From: Desulfuromusa sp.
GTDB lineage: Bacteria > Desulfobacterota > Desulfuromonadia > Desulfuromonadales > Geopsychrobacteraceae
Direction: 5' to 3'
NCBI GenBank assembly: GCA_016744675.1
Contig: JADGDX010000010.1
Coordinates: 1-64,000, forward strand
DNA length: 64,000 bases
This document shows, in pieces, positions 44,115 to 55,067 of the stretch. Both the position numbers and the translations under genes were made by a program. The notes under the pieces were generated by a model. It saw only the letters and a list, made by a program, of their open reading frames with translations. It did no database searches and was not told the DNA's origin. Positions within the stretch are counted from its first letter, which is position 1. Each line of letters starts with the position of its first letter.

Positions 44115-44576
44115 TCAGCCTTGTCCTTCTTCGTCAAGGATCACTTGATAGATAGCTTTTTGGTCAGGCGCATCCATAAGCTTTTTCCTGACGGAAACGT
44201 CTTTGAGCAACTTGGAAATTCTCGCCAACGTTTTCAGATGGACGCCAACAGATTCTTCTGGAGCAATTAACAGAAAAAACAAATAAGCCGGTTGCCCATC
44301 CATAGATTCAAAATCAACGCCGGAATGGCTACGCCCGAAAACCAATCTTAACTCTGGGATCCCAGCTAACTTACCATGAGGAATCGCCACGCCATCACCA
44401 ATCCCTGTGCTACCCAGCTTCTCCCGTTCTTGAAGAACGGCAATAACATCATCTCGTTCCAAAGAAGGTTCACAAGAAATCAGAGAATCCGTGAGCTCTG
44501 CAAGGGCTTTCTGTTTATCTTTTGCCTGCAGATCAGCAACAATAGCCTGAGGATCAAGTAATTCAGATATCTTCAT
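44115..44576 (-). CDS. ptsN: Nitrogen-regulatory PTS IIA protein
   Basis: A 153-residue EIIA of the fructose/nitrogen type. His67 in GDGVAIPHGKL is the phospho-acceptor; RLVFGRSHSGVDFES and the APEESVGVHLKTLARISKLLKD segment are typical of PtsN. It regulates by protein contacts (potassium, nitrogen and sigma-54-linked functions in other bacteria). I chose ATG 44576; a GTG two codons upstream is possible. No ptsP or npr is in the window, so enzyme I and HPr of this block may phosphorylate it (inference). It lies downstream of rpoN and hpf, the usual order. Confidence 0.94.
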   Translation of the reverse strand: MKISELLDPQAIVADLQAKDKQKALAELTDSLISCEPSLERDDVIAVLQEREKLGSTGIGDGVAIPHGKLAGIPELRLVFGRSHSGVDFESMDGQPAYLFFLLIAPEESVGVHLKTLARISKLLKDVSVRKKLMDAPDQKAIYQVILDEEGQG

Positions 44577-44603
44577 AATCACAATCTTATTTTGTCAGTA
44601 ATA

Positions 44604-44641
44604 AAAAAGCATGGGCCTCTCCCCAACAAGGAAAAGGCCCA
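44604..44641 (-). terminator. Terminator between hpf and ptsN
   Basis: On the minus strand TGGGCCTTTTCC pairs with GGGGAGAGGCCCA, then TGC and six T, just after the hpf stop codon. It probably lowers readthrough from the rpoN-hpf part into the ptsN-PTS part. Confidence 0.75.
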
Positions 44642-44653
44642 CCACATAAAAGT

Positions 44654-45202
44654 TTAACTTCCCTGAGGAACAATTAAACCGTAATTACCATCTTTACGAC
44701 GATAAACAACATTCATTTCTTCGGATCTATCATCTGTAAACGCAAGGAATTCCTTATTCAAGAGATCCATCTGCATCACTGCTTCTTCTACTGACATAGG
44801 TTTAACGGAAAAAGAGTGGCTTTGTATGATCTCGGGGCTTTCATTTTCTTCATCAACACTTGCAGCGGCAAAAATGGTTTTTTCCAAGCGTCTCTGGACT
44901 CCACTATCACCTTTGTGTTTCTTCAATTTATCTTTATAGCGCTTTAGCTGTCGTTCAATTTTATCGACCATCAAATCGATGGCAGCGTACATATCTTCCT
45001 TACTCTCGGTGCTTTTCATGGTCAGCCCTTTAGCCACCATGGTTACTTCAGCGCGATGGTTTATCTTTTTTTGTACAGATAAAACTACCTGAGCATCGAT
45101 TGGTTCATCGATATATTTTTTAACTCGGGCCAATTTATCTTCCACATAGCTGCGAATGGCATCACTGCTCTCCATGTGGCGGAAGGTAACGGCAATTTGC
45201 AT
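44654..45202 (-). CDS. hpf: Ribosome hibernation-promoting factor, long form
   Basis: A 182-residue protein. The N-terminal S30AE domain (1-100: MQIAVTFRHMESSDAIRSYV to KHKG) binds the 30S decoding region. The C-terminal domain (about 125-182: KPMSVEEAVMQMDLLNKEFLAF and the YRRKDGNYGLIVPQ closing) dimerises 70S ribosomes, so this is the long HPF that makes 100S particles on its own. I chose ATG 45202 because GGAGG lies 7 bases upstream; an in-frame ATG seven codons earlier overlaps that site. It follows rpoN, as in many proteobacteria. Confidence 0.96.
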   Translation of the reverse strand: MQIAVTFRHMESSDAIRSYVEDKLARVKKYIDEPIDAQVVLSVQKKINHRAEVTMVAKGLTMKSTESKEDMYAAIDLMVDKIERQLKRYKDKLKKHKGDSGVQRRLEKTIFAAASVDEENESPEIIQSHSFSVKPMSVEEAVMQMDLLNKEFLAFTDDRSEEMNVVYRRKDGNYGLIVPQGS

Positions 45203-45334
45203 AGAGCAACCTCCTTGCTTCAACAGACCCCGGAATGGAATCTGGATGAGTTTAATTATAGCGCAAAATCAATCATGAGGCACCCTTACCTCATGGAAGA
45301 CATCGTGATGACATCTTACAGAAAAATCGAGCAA

Positions 45335-46789
45335 TTAAAATAGTCTTTTTCTTTCAGTTGATGATCCCAAACCAAGCATCTCTCGATATTTCGTAACCGT
45401 TCGGCGAGCGATATTAATATCCAAATCTGCCAGAAGAGCAACAATTTTTTGATCGGAATAAGGCTTTTTAGGATTTTCTTCAGCAACAATCTCTTTGATA
45501 CGGCTTTTAACACTTTCAGAAGCAATGGCATCACCATCAGCAGTATTAATTCCGCTATTAAAAAAATACTTCAGTTCAAACAATCCCTGTGGAGTCTGAA
45601 CATATTTGTTTGTCGTCACACGACTCACTGTCGATTCGTGCATTTCAATATCGTCAGCGACATCACGAAGAACAAGAGGCTTAAGGTATTCGATTCCATG
45701 ATCAAAAAATTCCCGCTGGAACTTAACAATACTCTTGGTCACTTTATAAATAGTCCGCTGTCGCTGATGGATACTTTTGATCAACCAAACGGCACTGCGC
45801 ATTTTATCCTGAATATATTCGCCAGCTTTTTTATCAACGGCTTTCGAATCGGTCAAAGCGTTACGATAAAAAGAATTGATGCGTAAGTTAGGAAGACCAT
45901 CATCATTTTGAGTCACAACATATTCGTCACCAACCTTATGAACATAAATGTCGGGAGAAATATAGTGAACATCCTCTTCGTTATAGGCTCTGCCAGGCCT
46001 TGGATCTAATCCAGAAATGAGTTTTGCGGCATTTAGCACATCATCCAGAGAAACTTTTAGTGCCTTTGCAATGACCGGATATTTACGCCCTTCTAACTCA
46101 GTAATAAAATCACGTAAAATTGTAGCCGCTAAAGAGTCTGATAATTCAATCCGATCTAATTGAAGTAGCAAGCATTCCTGGAGGTTCCAGCAGGCGACTC
46201 CTGCCGGATCAAAAAGCTGAACTCGTTTCAATGCTGCCCCAAACACCTCAAGGTTCTGTCCGGAAGTTTGAGCCATTTCCTCCAAACTGGCATGGAGATA
46301 ACCAACATCATCAAGATTGCCAATAATTTCAGCGGCAGCAAGACGCTCAGTATCTGGAAGAAGAGATAAACTCAATTGCCACATCAAATGATCATTGAGG
46401 CTTTCATGACGCGTCAACAAACTTTCATAAGACGGGCGATCCTCGTGATCCTCATAACTATTACGTGTATCACTACTGTTGAGGTTATAGCCTTCAAGGT
46501 AGGTCTGCCAGTCAATGTCATCCATCCCCTCAGAATCAGCTTTTACTTCCTGTTCAGGCGCAACATCAGCCACATCCGAAGACTCAACCTCAGGTGCCGT
46601 CCCCACCTCTTCATGTTCTTCTTTTGCCTCGCCCCCCTCCTCAAGAAGAGGATTTTCAGCCAATTCTTCCGTCACGACATCAACCAATTCCATCCGCGAC
46701 AGCTGTAGCAACTTAATTGCCTGCTGCAGCTGTGGAGTCATGACCAGCTGTTGACTGAGCTTAACTTGTAGTCGAAGATCAAGAGCCAT
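45335..46789 (-). CDS. rpoN: RNA polymerase sigma-54 factor
   Basis: A 484-residue sigma-54. Region I is glutamine-rich (QVKLSQQLVMTPQLQQAIKLLQ), region II is acidic (GEAKEEHEEVG...DSEG), followed by the core-binding and helix-turn-helix part (LRDVADDIEMHESTVSRVT) and the RpoN box ARRTVTKYREML near the end. It directs transcription from -24/-12 promoters with AAA+ activators. It is 111 bases upstream of hpf and follows lptB, the standard gene order. Confidence 0.97.
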   Translation of the reverse strand: MALDLRLQVKLSQQLVMTPQLQQAIKLLQLSRMELVDVVTEELAENPLLEEGGEAKEEHEEVGTAPEVESSDVADVAPEQEVKADSEGMDDIDWQTYLEGYNLNSSDTRNSYEDHEDRPSYESLLTRHESLNDHLMWQLSLSLLPDTERLAAAEIIGNLDDVGYLHASLEEMAQTSGQNLEVFGAALKRVQLFDPAGVACWNLQECLLLQLDRIELSDSLAATILRDFITELEGRKYPVIAKALKVSLDDVLNAAKLISGLDPRPGRAYNEEDVHYISPDIYVHKVGDEYVVTQNDDGLPNLRINSFYRNALTDSKAVDKKAGEYIQDKMRSAVWLIKSIHQRQRTIYKVTKSIVKFQREFFDHGIEYLKPLVLRDVADDIEMHESTVSRVTTNKYVQTPQGLFELKYFFNSGINTADGDAIASESVKSRIKEIVAEENPKKPYSDQKIVALLADLDINIARRTVTKYREMLGLGSSTERKRLF

Positions 46790-46876
46790 AGAATTTATTT
46801 ATTCCAAAGTAAGCAGTACCTAAAAAATATATCTTTACTATAATCGAAACACCAGCAACCTACCATTAACCATTAT

Positions 46877-47602
46877 TTATAGCTTAAATTTATCACCCAA
46901 ATAAATTTCCCGGGCCAGAGGGCTCGCTGCTATTTCTTCCGGGGTTCCAAATTCAAGCAATTTTCCTTGATTCAGGATATATGCCTGATCACACACCCCA
47001 AGCGTTTCTCGCACATTATGATCAGAAATCAGGATACCAATTCCCCGACCTTTAAGTTGAGATATAATTCCCTGAATGTCGATCACCGCGATGGGATCGA
47101 TTCCAGCAAAAGGCTCATCCAGCAACAAAAAAGAAGGCTCGATCACCAAGGATCTTGCAATTTCTACTCGTCTTCGTTCCCCACCAGAAAGGGCGTACCC
47201 CATAGAGTCACGGATATGGGTAATATTTAAATCTTCAAGCAACTCTTCCAAGCGCTGTTTCTGCTCTCCACGCGTCAGAGCGAGGGTTTCAATAATTGCC
47301 AGCAGGTTTTCGGCAACAGTCAACTTTCGAAAAACAGAAGCTTCTTGTGGTAGATAAGAGATCCCCGAGCGCGCTCGCTTATACATCGGCAAATCAGTGA
47401 TGTCCTGATCGTCGAGAAAAACTTTTCCTCGGTCGGGCGTCGCTAGGCCAACCACCATATAAAAGCTGGTCGTCTTCCCCGCACCGTTTGGTCCCAACAA
47501 ACCAATGACTCGTCCGGAATCAACTTCTAGGCTAACCCCAGAAACAACTTCGCGGCCGACATAAGATTTCCGCAATTCCGTTGCCTTAAGAATCCTATTC
47601 AC
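46877..47602 (-). CDS. lptB: LPS export ABC transporter ATPase LptB
   Basis: The cytoplasmic ATPase of the LptB2FGC complex that extracts LPS from the inner membrane. Walker [13 protein letters not shown]-loop [14 protein letters not shown], signature [15 protein letters not shown] and Walker [12 protein letters not shown] are intact. The GTG at 47602 (241 residues) gives the normal family length and has AGGAAAAAA before it; a longer frame from 47665 would run deep into lptA. It overlaps the lptA end by 8 bases. lptF and lptG are not in the window. Confidence 0.95.
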   Translation of the reverse strand: MNRILKATELRKSYVGREVVSGVSLEVDSGRVIGLLGPNGAGKTTSFYMVVGLATPDRGKVFLDDQDITDLPMYKRARSGISYLPQEASVFRKLTVAENLLAIIETLALTRGEQKQRLEELLEDLNITHIRDSMGYALSGGERRRVEIARSLVIEPSFLLLDEPFAGIDPIAVIDIQGIISQLKGRGIGILISDHNVRETLGVCDQAYILNQGKLLEFGTPEEIAASPLAREIYLGDKFKL

Positions 47603-48098
47603 TTTTTTCCTGCTTTTTTTCAGGAACGATGACCGCCTTAACCCGACCATGAGTTGAGCTTTCAACCAGGCTTCTGTTCTCTTTCAAAAACAAAGTGATT
47701 TCATCTCCGAAAATACTGTTCTCCCCCTGTTTTACCTCGGCCTGACCACTGAGAGTTAAGACCTCTTCCAACTGATAAAAGGTTGCTTTTTCTGCCGTAG
47801 CCATCCGGTCCAGCTGTATAACGCGAACATTTCCCGTTGCTTCCAACCGTTCAATCTGATTTTGATCCTTCTGAAAAAAAGCAATCAATGTCTCTGCACG
47901 GAGCGTCATATCTCCTTGCTGGGCAACAACATCACCAGAGAAGATTGATTGTCGCTGTTGCTGTAGAACTTCAAGTCGTTGAGAGGTAATTTCAATGGGT
48001 TGATTTCTATCCAGTTCAGGACGCACCTCTTCAGCAAGAGCTCCTGGAGTACAGCAGAACAAAAAACCAACACACAATAAAAGGAACCATCGCCCCAT
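47595..48098 (-). CDS. lptA: LPS transport periplasmic protein LptA
   Basis: A 167-residue protein with a signal peptide (hydrophobic core [10 protein letters not shown], cleavage about ALA-E) and the OstA/LptA beta-jellyroll core: [32 protein letters not shown] and the [31 protein letters not shown] region, quoted in part. It bridges the periplasm between LptC and LptD. It lies 3 bases after lptC and overlaps lptB. Confidence 0.93.
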   Translation of the reverse strand: MGRWFLLLCVGFLFCCTPGALAEEVRPELDRNQPIEITSQRLEVLQQQRQSIFSGDVVAQQGDMTLRAETLIAFFQKDQNQIERLEATGNVRVIQLDRMATAEKATFYQLEEVLTLSGQAEVKQGENSIFGDEITLFLKENRSLVESSTHGRVKAVIVPEKKQEKSE

Positions 48099-48101
48099 AA
48101 G

Positions 48102-48671
48102 CTATTTCTTCTCCACCCCTTCTGGATACAATAACACCCGGACGTCTTTCTTGACCAACATCCGCCCTTGCTCAACTTCTATCTGAAATCCGACCCCTGT
48201 CAGTTCCATCTCAGGAGAGAGAAACCGAAAAGGTTCTTCACTACTGAGCTGACTGGCTTGATCATCATAATGCAACCGCTCTGTGAAAAGCTGATCCCCC
48301 CGATCAGTTTTTAGTCTGACATCTCCCCACAGATCAACCTGCTGTGTCGACTGAAGAAGTTGGCCCCGATCAGCCTGCAAATGAATGCTACCAAAATCTT
48401 TCGCCTGATACAGCAAGAGCTGAACATCCTCAAGGCTAGCCAAACTACTCTCACGTTGATACTCGGCCTTAGTGGCGTCAAGAGTCCAACTTTGTTGACC
48501 ATCCTCATTCTGCGTGTAATGTAACTCCTCTAGAGCCAGATCGACGTCTGTTGGCAGAAGATTGAGTATTTCTTCAGGTCTTTGCTGTTGCAGATGACGA
48601 AAAATAACCCCCGTCAAAACGATAACAGAGATTAAAATCACCAGCCCCAGTAACCGCCGCAAGTTAAACAT
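48102..48671 (-). CDS. lptC: LPS export protein LptC
   Basis: A 189-residue protein with one N-terminal membrane helix (LLGLVILISVIVLTGVIF) and a periplasmic OstA-like beta-jellyroll: ELHYTQNEDGQQSWTLDATKAEY, ADRGQLLQSTQQVDLWGDV and the SEEPFRFLSPEMELTGVGF segment. It receives LPS from LptB2FG and hands it to LptA. Its start shares one base with the kdsC stop, so it is coupled to kdsC. Confidence 0.93.
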   Translation of the reverse strand: MFNLRRLLGLVILISVIVLTGVIFRHLQQQRPEEILNLLPTDVDLALEELHYTQNEDGQQSWTLDATKAEYQRESSLASLEDVQLLLYQAKDFGSIHLQADRGQLLQSTQQVDLWGDVRLKTDRGDQLFTERLHYDDQASQLSSEEPFRFLSPEMELTGVGFQIEVEQGRMLVKKDVRVLLYPEGVEKK

Positions 48672-49201
48672 CAGTCTTTTATATCAGTCCCAAAATATCT
48701 TTCTGTCAATTCATCCCACTTTCCGGATGCGCGCAATAACAAATCGCATACTTCTCTGACAGCCCCACGCCCACCAGCACGTAACGTAACAAAATCAACA
48801 TAAGGGGAAACATCAGGAACAGCATCTGCAACCGTCACGCTAAACCCGACCCGACGCAAAACAGGTAAGTCAACAACATCGTCGCCAACATAAGCAACCT
48901 GCTCATCGGTCAACCCCTGCTCGGATAGAATCTCCTGGTAAGGATCCAGTTTACGCAGAGCCCCTTGATAGAGGATATCAATGCCAAGCTCCTTAGCCCG
49001 CCGCTGAACAACCTCTGAAGAGCGCCCCGTAATGATTCCGACACGAATTCCAGCACGCTGAAGCATTTTCAAGCCATGTCCATCTTTCACGTCAAAGGAC
49101 TTCAATTCGTTGCCACAATTATCGTAGGTGATCCGACCATCGGTTAAAACACCGTCCACATCAAGAAGCAGTAATTTAATTTTCGCCAGTTTCTCCTGCA
49201 T
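48671..49201 (-). CDS. kdsC: 3-deoxy-D-manno-octulosonate 8-phosphate phosphatase
   Basis: A 176-residue HAD phosphatase (C0 type, no cap). The nucleophile motif is LLLDVDGVLTDGRI, motif II lies in GIITGRSSEVV, and GDDVVDLPVL is the metal-binding motif IV. It removes phosphate from Kdo-8-P in the path to the LPS inner core. The gene overlaps kdsD by one base and lptC by one base. Confidence 0.95.
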   Translation of the reverse strand: MQEKLAKIKLLLLDVDGVLTDGRITYDNCGNELKSFDVKDGHGLKMLQRAGIRVGIITGRSSEVVQRRAKELGIDILYQGALRKLDPYQEILSEQGLTDEQVAYVGDDVVDLPVLRRVGFSVTVADAVPDVSPYVDFVTLRAGGRGAVREVCDLLLRASGKWDELTERYFGTDIKD

Positions 49202-50163
49202 CAGACCACCCCCGATTTGAGCAAGTCATGAAGATGGACAATGCCAACAGGAATCGTCCCGGCATCATCGGCAAAAACAAACAAAGACGTAATCGAGTAT
49301 TCCTCCATGATCTGCAAAGCCTTTGCCGCCAAGTTCCGTCTTAAAATGCGTTTCGGCGAAGTTGCCATCGCTTGACGAATTGGGCGCTGAAGGCTTTCCA
49401 ATCCAGACTCCATAATCCGGCGCAAATCACCATCAGTAAAGACTCCGATTAAAGCACCACTCGAATCGACAACCCCTGTCACACCCAACTTCTTACTCGT
49501 AATCTCAAAAAGAGCATCCCGCAGCAAGGTGTCAGCATCGACTAATGGAATTTCATGATCAACATGCATCAAGTCTTCTACACGTAAGAGCAGCTTTTTC
49601 CCAAGAGCTCCGCCAGGGTGAAACAGAGCAAAGTCTTCAGCTTTAAAGCCGCGCTCATTCAGCAAAGCAACAGCGAGAGCATCACCCATTGCCAGAGTTG
49701 CCGTGGTACTTGCAGTAGGAGCTAACCCCAAAGGGCAAGCTTCTTCAGCAACACTGATATCAAGATGGACATCTCCAGCAATACCTAGGGTGCTCTTCGG
49801 GCGACCTGACATTGCAATTAAAGGCAAACCCATGCGCTTTATCACCGGGAGAATTCGGCTCACTTCTTCCGTCTCGCCGGAATAAGAAACAGCGATAACA
49901 ACGTCCCCCCTCGACAGCATTCCAAGATCGCCATGAATACCTTCTGCGGGGTGAAGAAAAAATGTCGGCGTTCCGGTCGAAGCCATCGTTGCGGCTATTT
50001 TCTGACATATTAGCCCTGACTTTCCCATTCCAGTCACAACAACTTTACCCTCGCAATCAAGAATCATCTTAACCGCCTGAGAAAAGTCACCATCAATTCG
50101 AGACTGTAACGCTAAAACCGCGTCTGCCTCTATCTGCAGAACCCGCCGTGCTGTTTCGATCAT
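49201..50163 (-). CDS. kdsD: D-arabinose 5-phosphate isomerase
   Basis: A 320-residue KpsF/GutQ-family isomerase that converts ribulose 5-phosphate to arabinose 5-phosphate for Kdo synthesis. A SIS domain (about 35-170: VVVTGMGKSGLICQKIAATMASTGTPTFFLHPAE, quoted in part) is followed by two CBS domains (about 205-320), including TDGDLRR. The ATG overlaps the kdsA stop by 4 bases. Confidence 0.95.
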   Translation of the reverse strand: MIETARRVLQIEADAVLALQSRIDGDFSQAVKMILDCEGKVVVTGMGKSGLICQKIAATMASTGTPTFFLHPAEGIHGDLGMLSRGDVVIAVSYSGETEEVSRILPVIKRMGLPLIAMSGRPKSTLGIAGDVHLDISVAEEACPLGLAPTASTTATLAMGDALAVALLNERGFKAEDFALFHPGGALGKKLLLRVEDLMHVDHEIPLVDADTLLRDALFEITSKKLGVTGVVDSSGALIGVFTDGDLRRIMESGLESLQRPIRQAMATSPKRILRRNLAAKALQIMEEYSITSLFVFADDAGTIPVGIVHLHDLLKSGVV

Positions 50164-51002
50164 TGCTCACCGCTCCCATTTTCTGCCTGCTTAAAGGTCG
50201 CGTCAAACTCAAGGATCTGTCGAAGTAATTCTTTTACGTGTGCTAGTGGCAAAGAGTTTGCTCCATCGCAAAGAGCCTTATCTGGATCTTCATGAACCTC
50301 CCAAAAAAGGCCATCAATACCTGTTGCTGCTGCAGCTCGAGATAAAGCCCCCACATATTGCCGCTGTCCCGAAGACGAGCCTCCGGCACCACCGGGCAAC
50401 TGGACCGAGTGGGTCGCATCAAAAATAACCGGGTAGCCCATTTCACGCATAATCACCAGCGACCGCATATCAACAACTAAATTGTTGTATCCGAAAGAAA
50501 CGCCTCGCTCGGTTAAGAGGATTTTCTTATTTCCAGTTGAAGTAATCTTATTCACACCATGTTCGATATCCCACGGGGCAAGAAACTGCCCTTTTTTCAA
50601 ATTCACCGGTTTACCCGTTTGTCCAACAGCAACCAACAAATCAGTCTGACGACTCAAAAAAGCAGGGATTTGCAATATGTCCAAAACGTCTGCTGCTGCC
50701 GAAACCTGATCGACATCATGCACATCAGAAATAACTGGCAGATCAAATTCGCTCTTTATTCGCTCAAGAATCCGCAACCCCCGATCCACGCCAAGGCCAC
50801 GAAAAGAGGAAACAGAGGTTCGATTGGCTTTATCATAGGACGCTTTGAATATCAGCTCACAGTCAAGATCCTGCGTTGCCTCCTTTAGACCTTCAGCAAT
50901 CCGAAGGGTCAGACTCTCGTCCTCAATAGCACACGGACCAGCGATCAAAACCAATTTTTTAGAGTCACCAAAACAGACCGAACCAACATTGACTTGCTTC
51001 AT
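50160..51002 (-). CDS. kdsA: 3-deoxy-8-phosphooctulonate synthase
   Basis: It condenses PEP and arabinose 5-phosphate to Kdo-8-P. The 280-residue TIM barrel shows LIAGPCAIEDES, KASYDKANRTSVSSFRGLG, DVHDVDQV, IPAFLSRQTDLL and DATHSVQLPGG. It starts 6 bases after pyrG and overlaps kdsD. In this block pyrG sits between the Kdo-making and Kdo-activating genes; the CTP it makes is a substrate of KdsB. Confidence 0.96.
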   Translation of the reverse strand: MKQVNVGSVCFGDSKKLVLIAGPCAIEDESLTLRIAEGLKEATQDLDCELIFKASYDKANRTSVSSFRGLGVDRGLRILERIKSEFDLPVISDVHDVDQVSAAADVLDILQIPAFLSRQTDLLVAVGQTGKPVNLKKGQFLAPWDIEHGVNKITSTGNKKILLTERGVSFGYNNLVVDMRSLVIMREMGYPVIFDATHSVQLPGGAGGSSSGQRQYVGALSRAAAATGIDGLFWEVHEDPDKALCDGANSLPLAHVKELLRQILEFDATFKQAENGSGEQ

Positions 51003-51008
51003 GTTGCT

Positions 51009-52613
<1,605 letters not shown>

Positions 52614-52776
52614 TTACTCATTCCGTCCTTCGCAAAAATACTGTTCAGCCACAGTATCGATAAAATAGAAAATATTGCCCTGTCGTTAAAGGTCGATTCT
52701 ACACAGAAATGAAAGCGAAAGAAAGCCTGATATGCAAAAAACCGTCCACATTCAATAAACAGAATAACAGTCTGTT

Positions 52777-53538
52777 TTAATTCTTTTTTTCTTCCGCAAT
52801 AAGGAGAGAAACACGCTCCAAATCAGCCGGAGTATCAACCCCGTGGCAGCTGAACTCAGTCACGGCAACATGCAGCCCGATCCCGCGCTCAAGAGCACGT
52901 AGTTGTTCCAAATTTTCCAAGTTTTCCAGTGGTGTCTTCGGCCAAGTGGGATACTCAAGTAAGAGTGCACGCCGATACACATACAAACCGATATGCCTCA
53001 ACAATCCTAATTGGGGCAAAGCCTCACTGAGTTGCTCTGAGTCTAGGTCACGCGGGCAAGGAATCGGTGCACGGGAAAAGTAAAGAGCACGACCAGACAG
53101 AGCTCTGACGACTTTAACGACGTTGGGGTTATAAAAATCGTCAAACTGATCGATCCGACTAGCAAGTGTTCCCATCATAAGCTGCTCATTTTCGAGCAAA
53201 GGAGCAACGGCCTGATCAATCATTCTCGGATCAATGAGCGGCTCATCTCCCTGAACATTAACAATTAGTTCTGAATCAATCTGTTCAGCAACTTCAGCAA
53301 GACGATCTGTCCCCGTAGGATGATCAGCTCTCGTCAAAACAACCTCTCCCCCAAATTCTTCGACGACTTGGGCAATACGCTCATCATCCGTCGCAACGAT
53401 AACCCGATCCACCATGCCAGCTTGGCCAACCTGCTGACAAACATGTTGGATCATTGGTAATCCATGAATTAATGCGAGAGGCTTTCCAGGAAAGCGAGTT
53501 GAACCGTAACGGGCAGGAATAATGGCTGTTACTTTCAT
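52777..53538 (-). CDS. kdsB: CMP-Kdo synthetase
   Basis: It activates Kdo with CTP to CMP-Kdo. The 253-residue sequence shows IIPARYGSTRFPGKPLA, VIVATDDERIA, RADHPTGTDRLAEVA and NVQGDEPLIDP, all standard KdsB motifs. Its start overlaps the lnt stop by 4 bases. A 163-base gap to pyrG may hold a promoter. Confidence 0.96.
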   Translation of the reverse strand: MKVTAIIPARYGSTRFPGKPLALIHGLPMIQHVCQQVGQAGMVDRVIVATDDERIAQVVEEFGGEVVLTRADHPTGTDRLAEVAEQIDSELIVNVQGDEPLIDPRMIDQAVAPLLENEQLMMGTLASRIDQFDDFYNPNVVKVVRALSGRALYFSRAPIPCPRDLDSEQLSEALPQLGLLRHIGLYVYRRALLLEYPTWPKTPLENLENLEQLRALERGIGLHVAVTEFSCHGVDTPADLERVSLLIAEEKKN

Positions 53539-55067
53539 TGGAAATCCCCTTTTGATGTTTGTTTCCCAAACCAGACAATGGTCACAAGAAATGCTCCACT
53601 AATCATAAGACAAAAATACGCAAAAAGGTCACCAAAGCGGGTATAAAAAGTTGCCTCCGCCCCCAAGCCGACCGATCCGGTTAATTGTAAAGGTTCAAAA
53701 ATCGGACCAGACAAGGTCACATTTCCTGAAGGAGAAATAAGTGCCGAAATCCCGGTATTAGCGACTCTGGCAATCCAGACTCTGTTTTCAATCGCCCGAA
53801 AACGGGTCATTGCCAGCAGTTGATAAGGGGCTGAAGAATCGCCAAACCAAGCATCATTCGTCAGATTCACTAACAAATCACTTCCCCCCTTCACATACGC
53901 ACGAGCCAATGGAGGGAAAATGGCTTCATAACAAATGAGAGCTCCAAGTTCGTGTTCCCCAAGGGGCAATGGTCTCACTTTCCCAGGAGAGAAGTCTCCC
54001 ACACCGACAACTAGCTTATTGATGAAACCCAGAAGCTTCCCAAAAGGGACATACTCCCCAAAAGGGACCAGATGGATTTTATCAGACCGACCCAACTCTT
54101 CCCCTTCCGAGGAAAACAGATAGGCACTGTTGAAATACTGGTACTGATCTGCGGAGGTCTTCCGATAAGCCGGACTGCCAATAAGAAGGGGGGTATTCAA
54201 TCGTTCCGGCAACCGCTTAACTTGAGCCGCAGATTCTGAATGGTCCTGCAAGTAAAAAGGTGTTGCTGCCTCAGGCCAAATAATGAGGTCAGGCTGACCA
54301 TTGAGCGATTCAAGAGATAATTTCTGATAATGGCTAATTGTCTCTTGCCGTCGGTCAGGGTTCCACTTCTGAGACTGCTCAATATTTCCCTGGATTAAAG
54401 CGACCCGGAGTTGCTCTTCTCTCTGGTCAAGAGGTTGCGCTTCCCGCCACACGCCATAACCAAAGTGACTGATTGAAATCATCATGGTCCCAACAACACC
54501 CAACCATGCCAATCGCCCCCTAGGTGCCTTTATAACCCCGGCGAGAGCACAGTTGACCGCAACCAGCATCAAACTTACGCCATAAACCCCAGTCACATCG
54601 GAGCTTTGAATCGCCAGAGAAAAATTTTGCTGAGAATAACCGATTGTCGCCCACGGAAATCCACTTAAAAAGACCCCTCGAAGATATTCTAAAGCGACCC
54701 ACATGGGAGGCAGGGTAAACAGATAAGGGAGCTTCAAAAGCGTTTCTAGCCGGCAGGAGATCCAAGTGGCTAAACCAAAGTATACAGCAAGGTAGAAAAC
54801 GAGAAACAAATACGCGAGGAGGGAAAAGATTGGCTGCAACCCGCCATAGGTGGTCATAACAAAATTCAACCAATACAGGACTGTTGCAAAAAAAACAGTC
54901 CCGGCCGTCAAACCACTTGCAAATGGCCGATGACGCATAACCAGCAACAACGGCACAAACGCAAACCAGGCAAAAGGAAACAGGTCGGGCCGAGGAAATG
55001 CTGCTGCTAACAACAAACCAGAAACAGCAGAGACAAGCAGGTTTCTATCAGGAAGAGCCAGTCGCAT
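53535..55067 (-). CDS. lnt: Apolipoprotein N-acyltransferase
   Basis: A 510-residue inner-membrane enzyme that adds the third acyl chain to lipoproteins. The N-terminal half has about eight membrane helices; the nitrilase-like half faces the periplasm. The catalytic triad is recognisable: glutamate in IIWPEAATPF, lysine in SDKIHLVPFGEYVP and cysteine in ALICYEAIFP. The last C-terminal helix is also present. It overlaps kdsB by 4 bases and shares a base with the CorC-like gene. Confidence 0.95.
   Translation of the reverse strand: MRLALPDRNLLVSAVSGLLLAAAFPRPDLFPFAWFAFVPLLLVMRHRPFASGLTAGTVFFATVLYWLNFVMTTYGGLQPIFSLLAYLFLVFYLAVYFGLATWISCRLETLLKLPYLFTLPPMWVALEYLRGVFLSGFPWATIGYSQQNFSLAIQSSDVTGVYGVSLMLVAVNCALAGVIKAPRGRLAWLGVVGTMMISISHFGYGVWREAQPLDQREEQLRVALIQGNIEQSQKWNPDRRQETISHYQKLSLESLNGQPDLIIWPEAATPFYLQDHSESAAQVKRLPERLNTPLLIGSPAYRKTSADQYQYFNSAYLFSSEGEELGRSDKIHLVPFGEYVPFGKLLGFINKLVVGVGDFSPGKVRPLPLGEHELGALICYEAIFPPLARAYVKGGSDLLVNLTNDAWFGDSSAPYQLLAMTRFRAIENRVWIARVANTGISALISPSGNVTLSGPIFEPLQLTGSVGLGAEATFYTRFGDLFAYFCLMISGAFLVTIVWFGKQTSKGDFQ

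Noticed and set aside
45449..45886. 145-codon frame on the plus strand
   Set aside because: It lies wholly antisense within rpoN, whose reading frame and RpoN box are clear.
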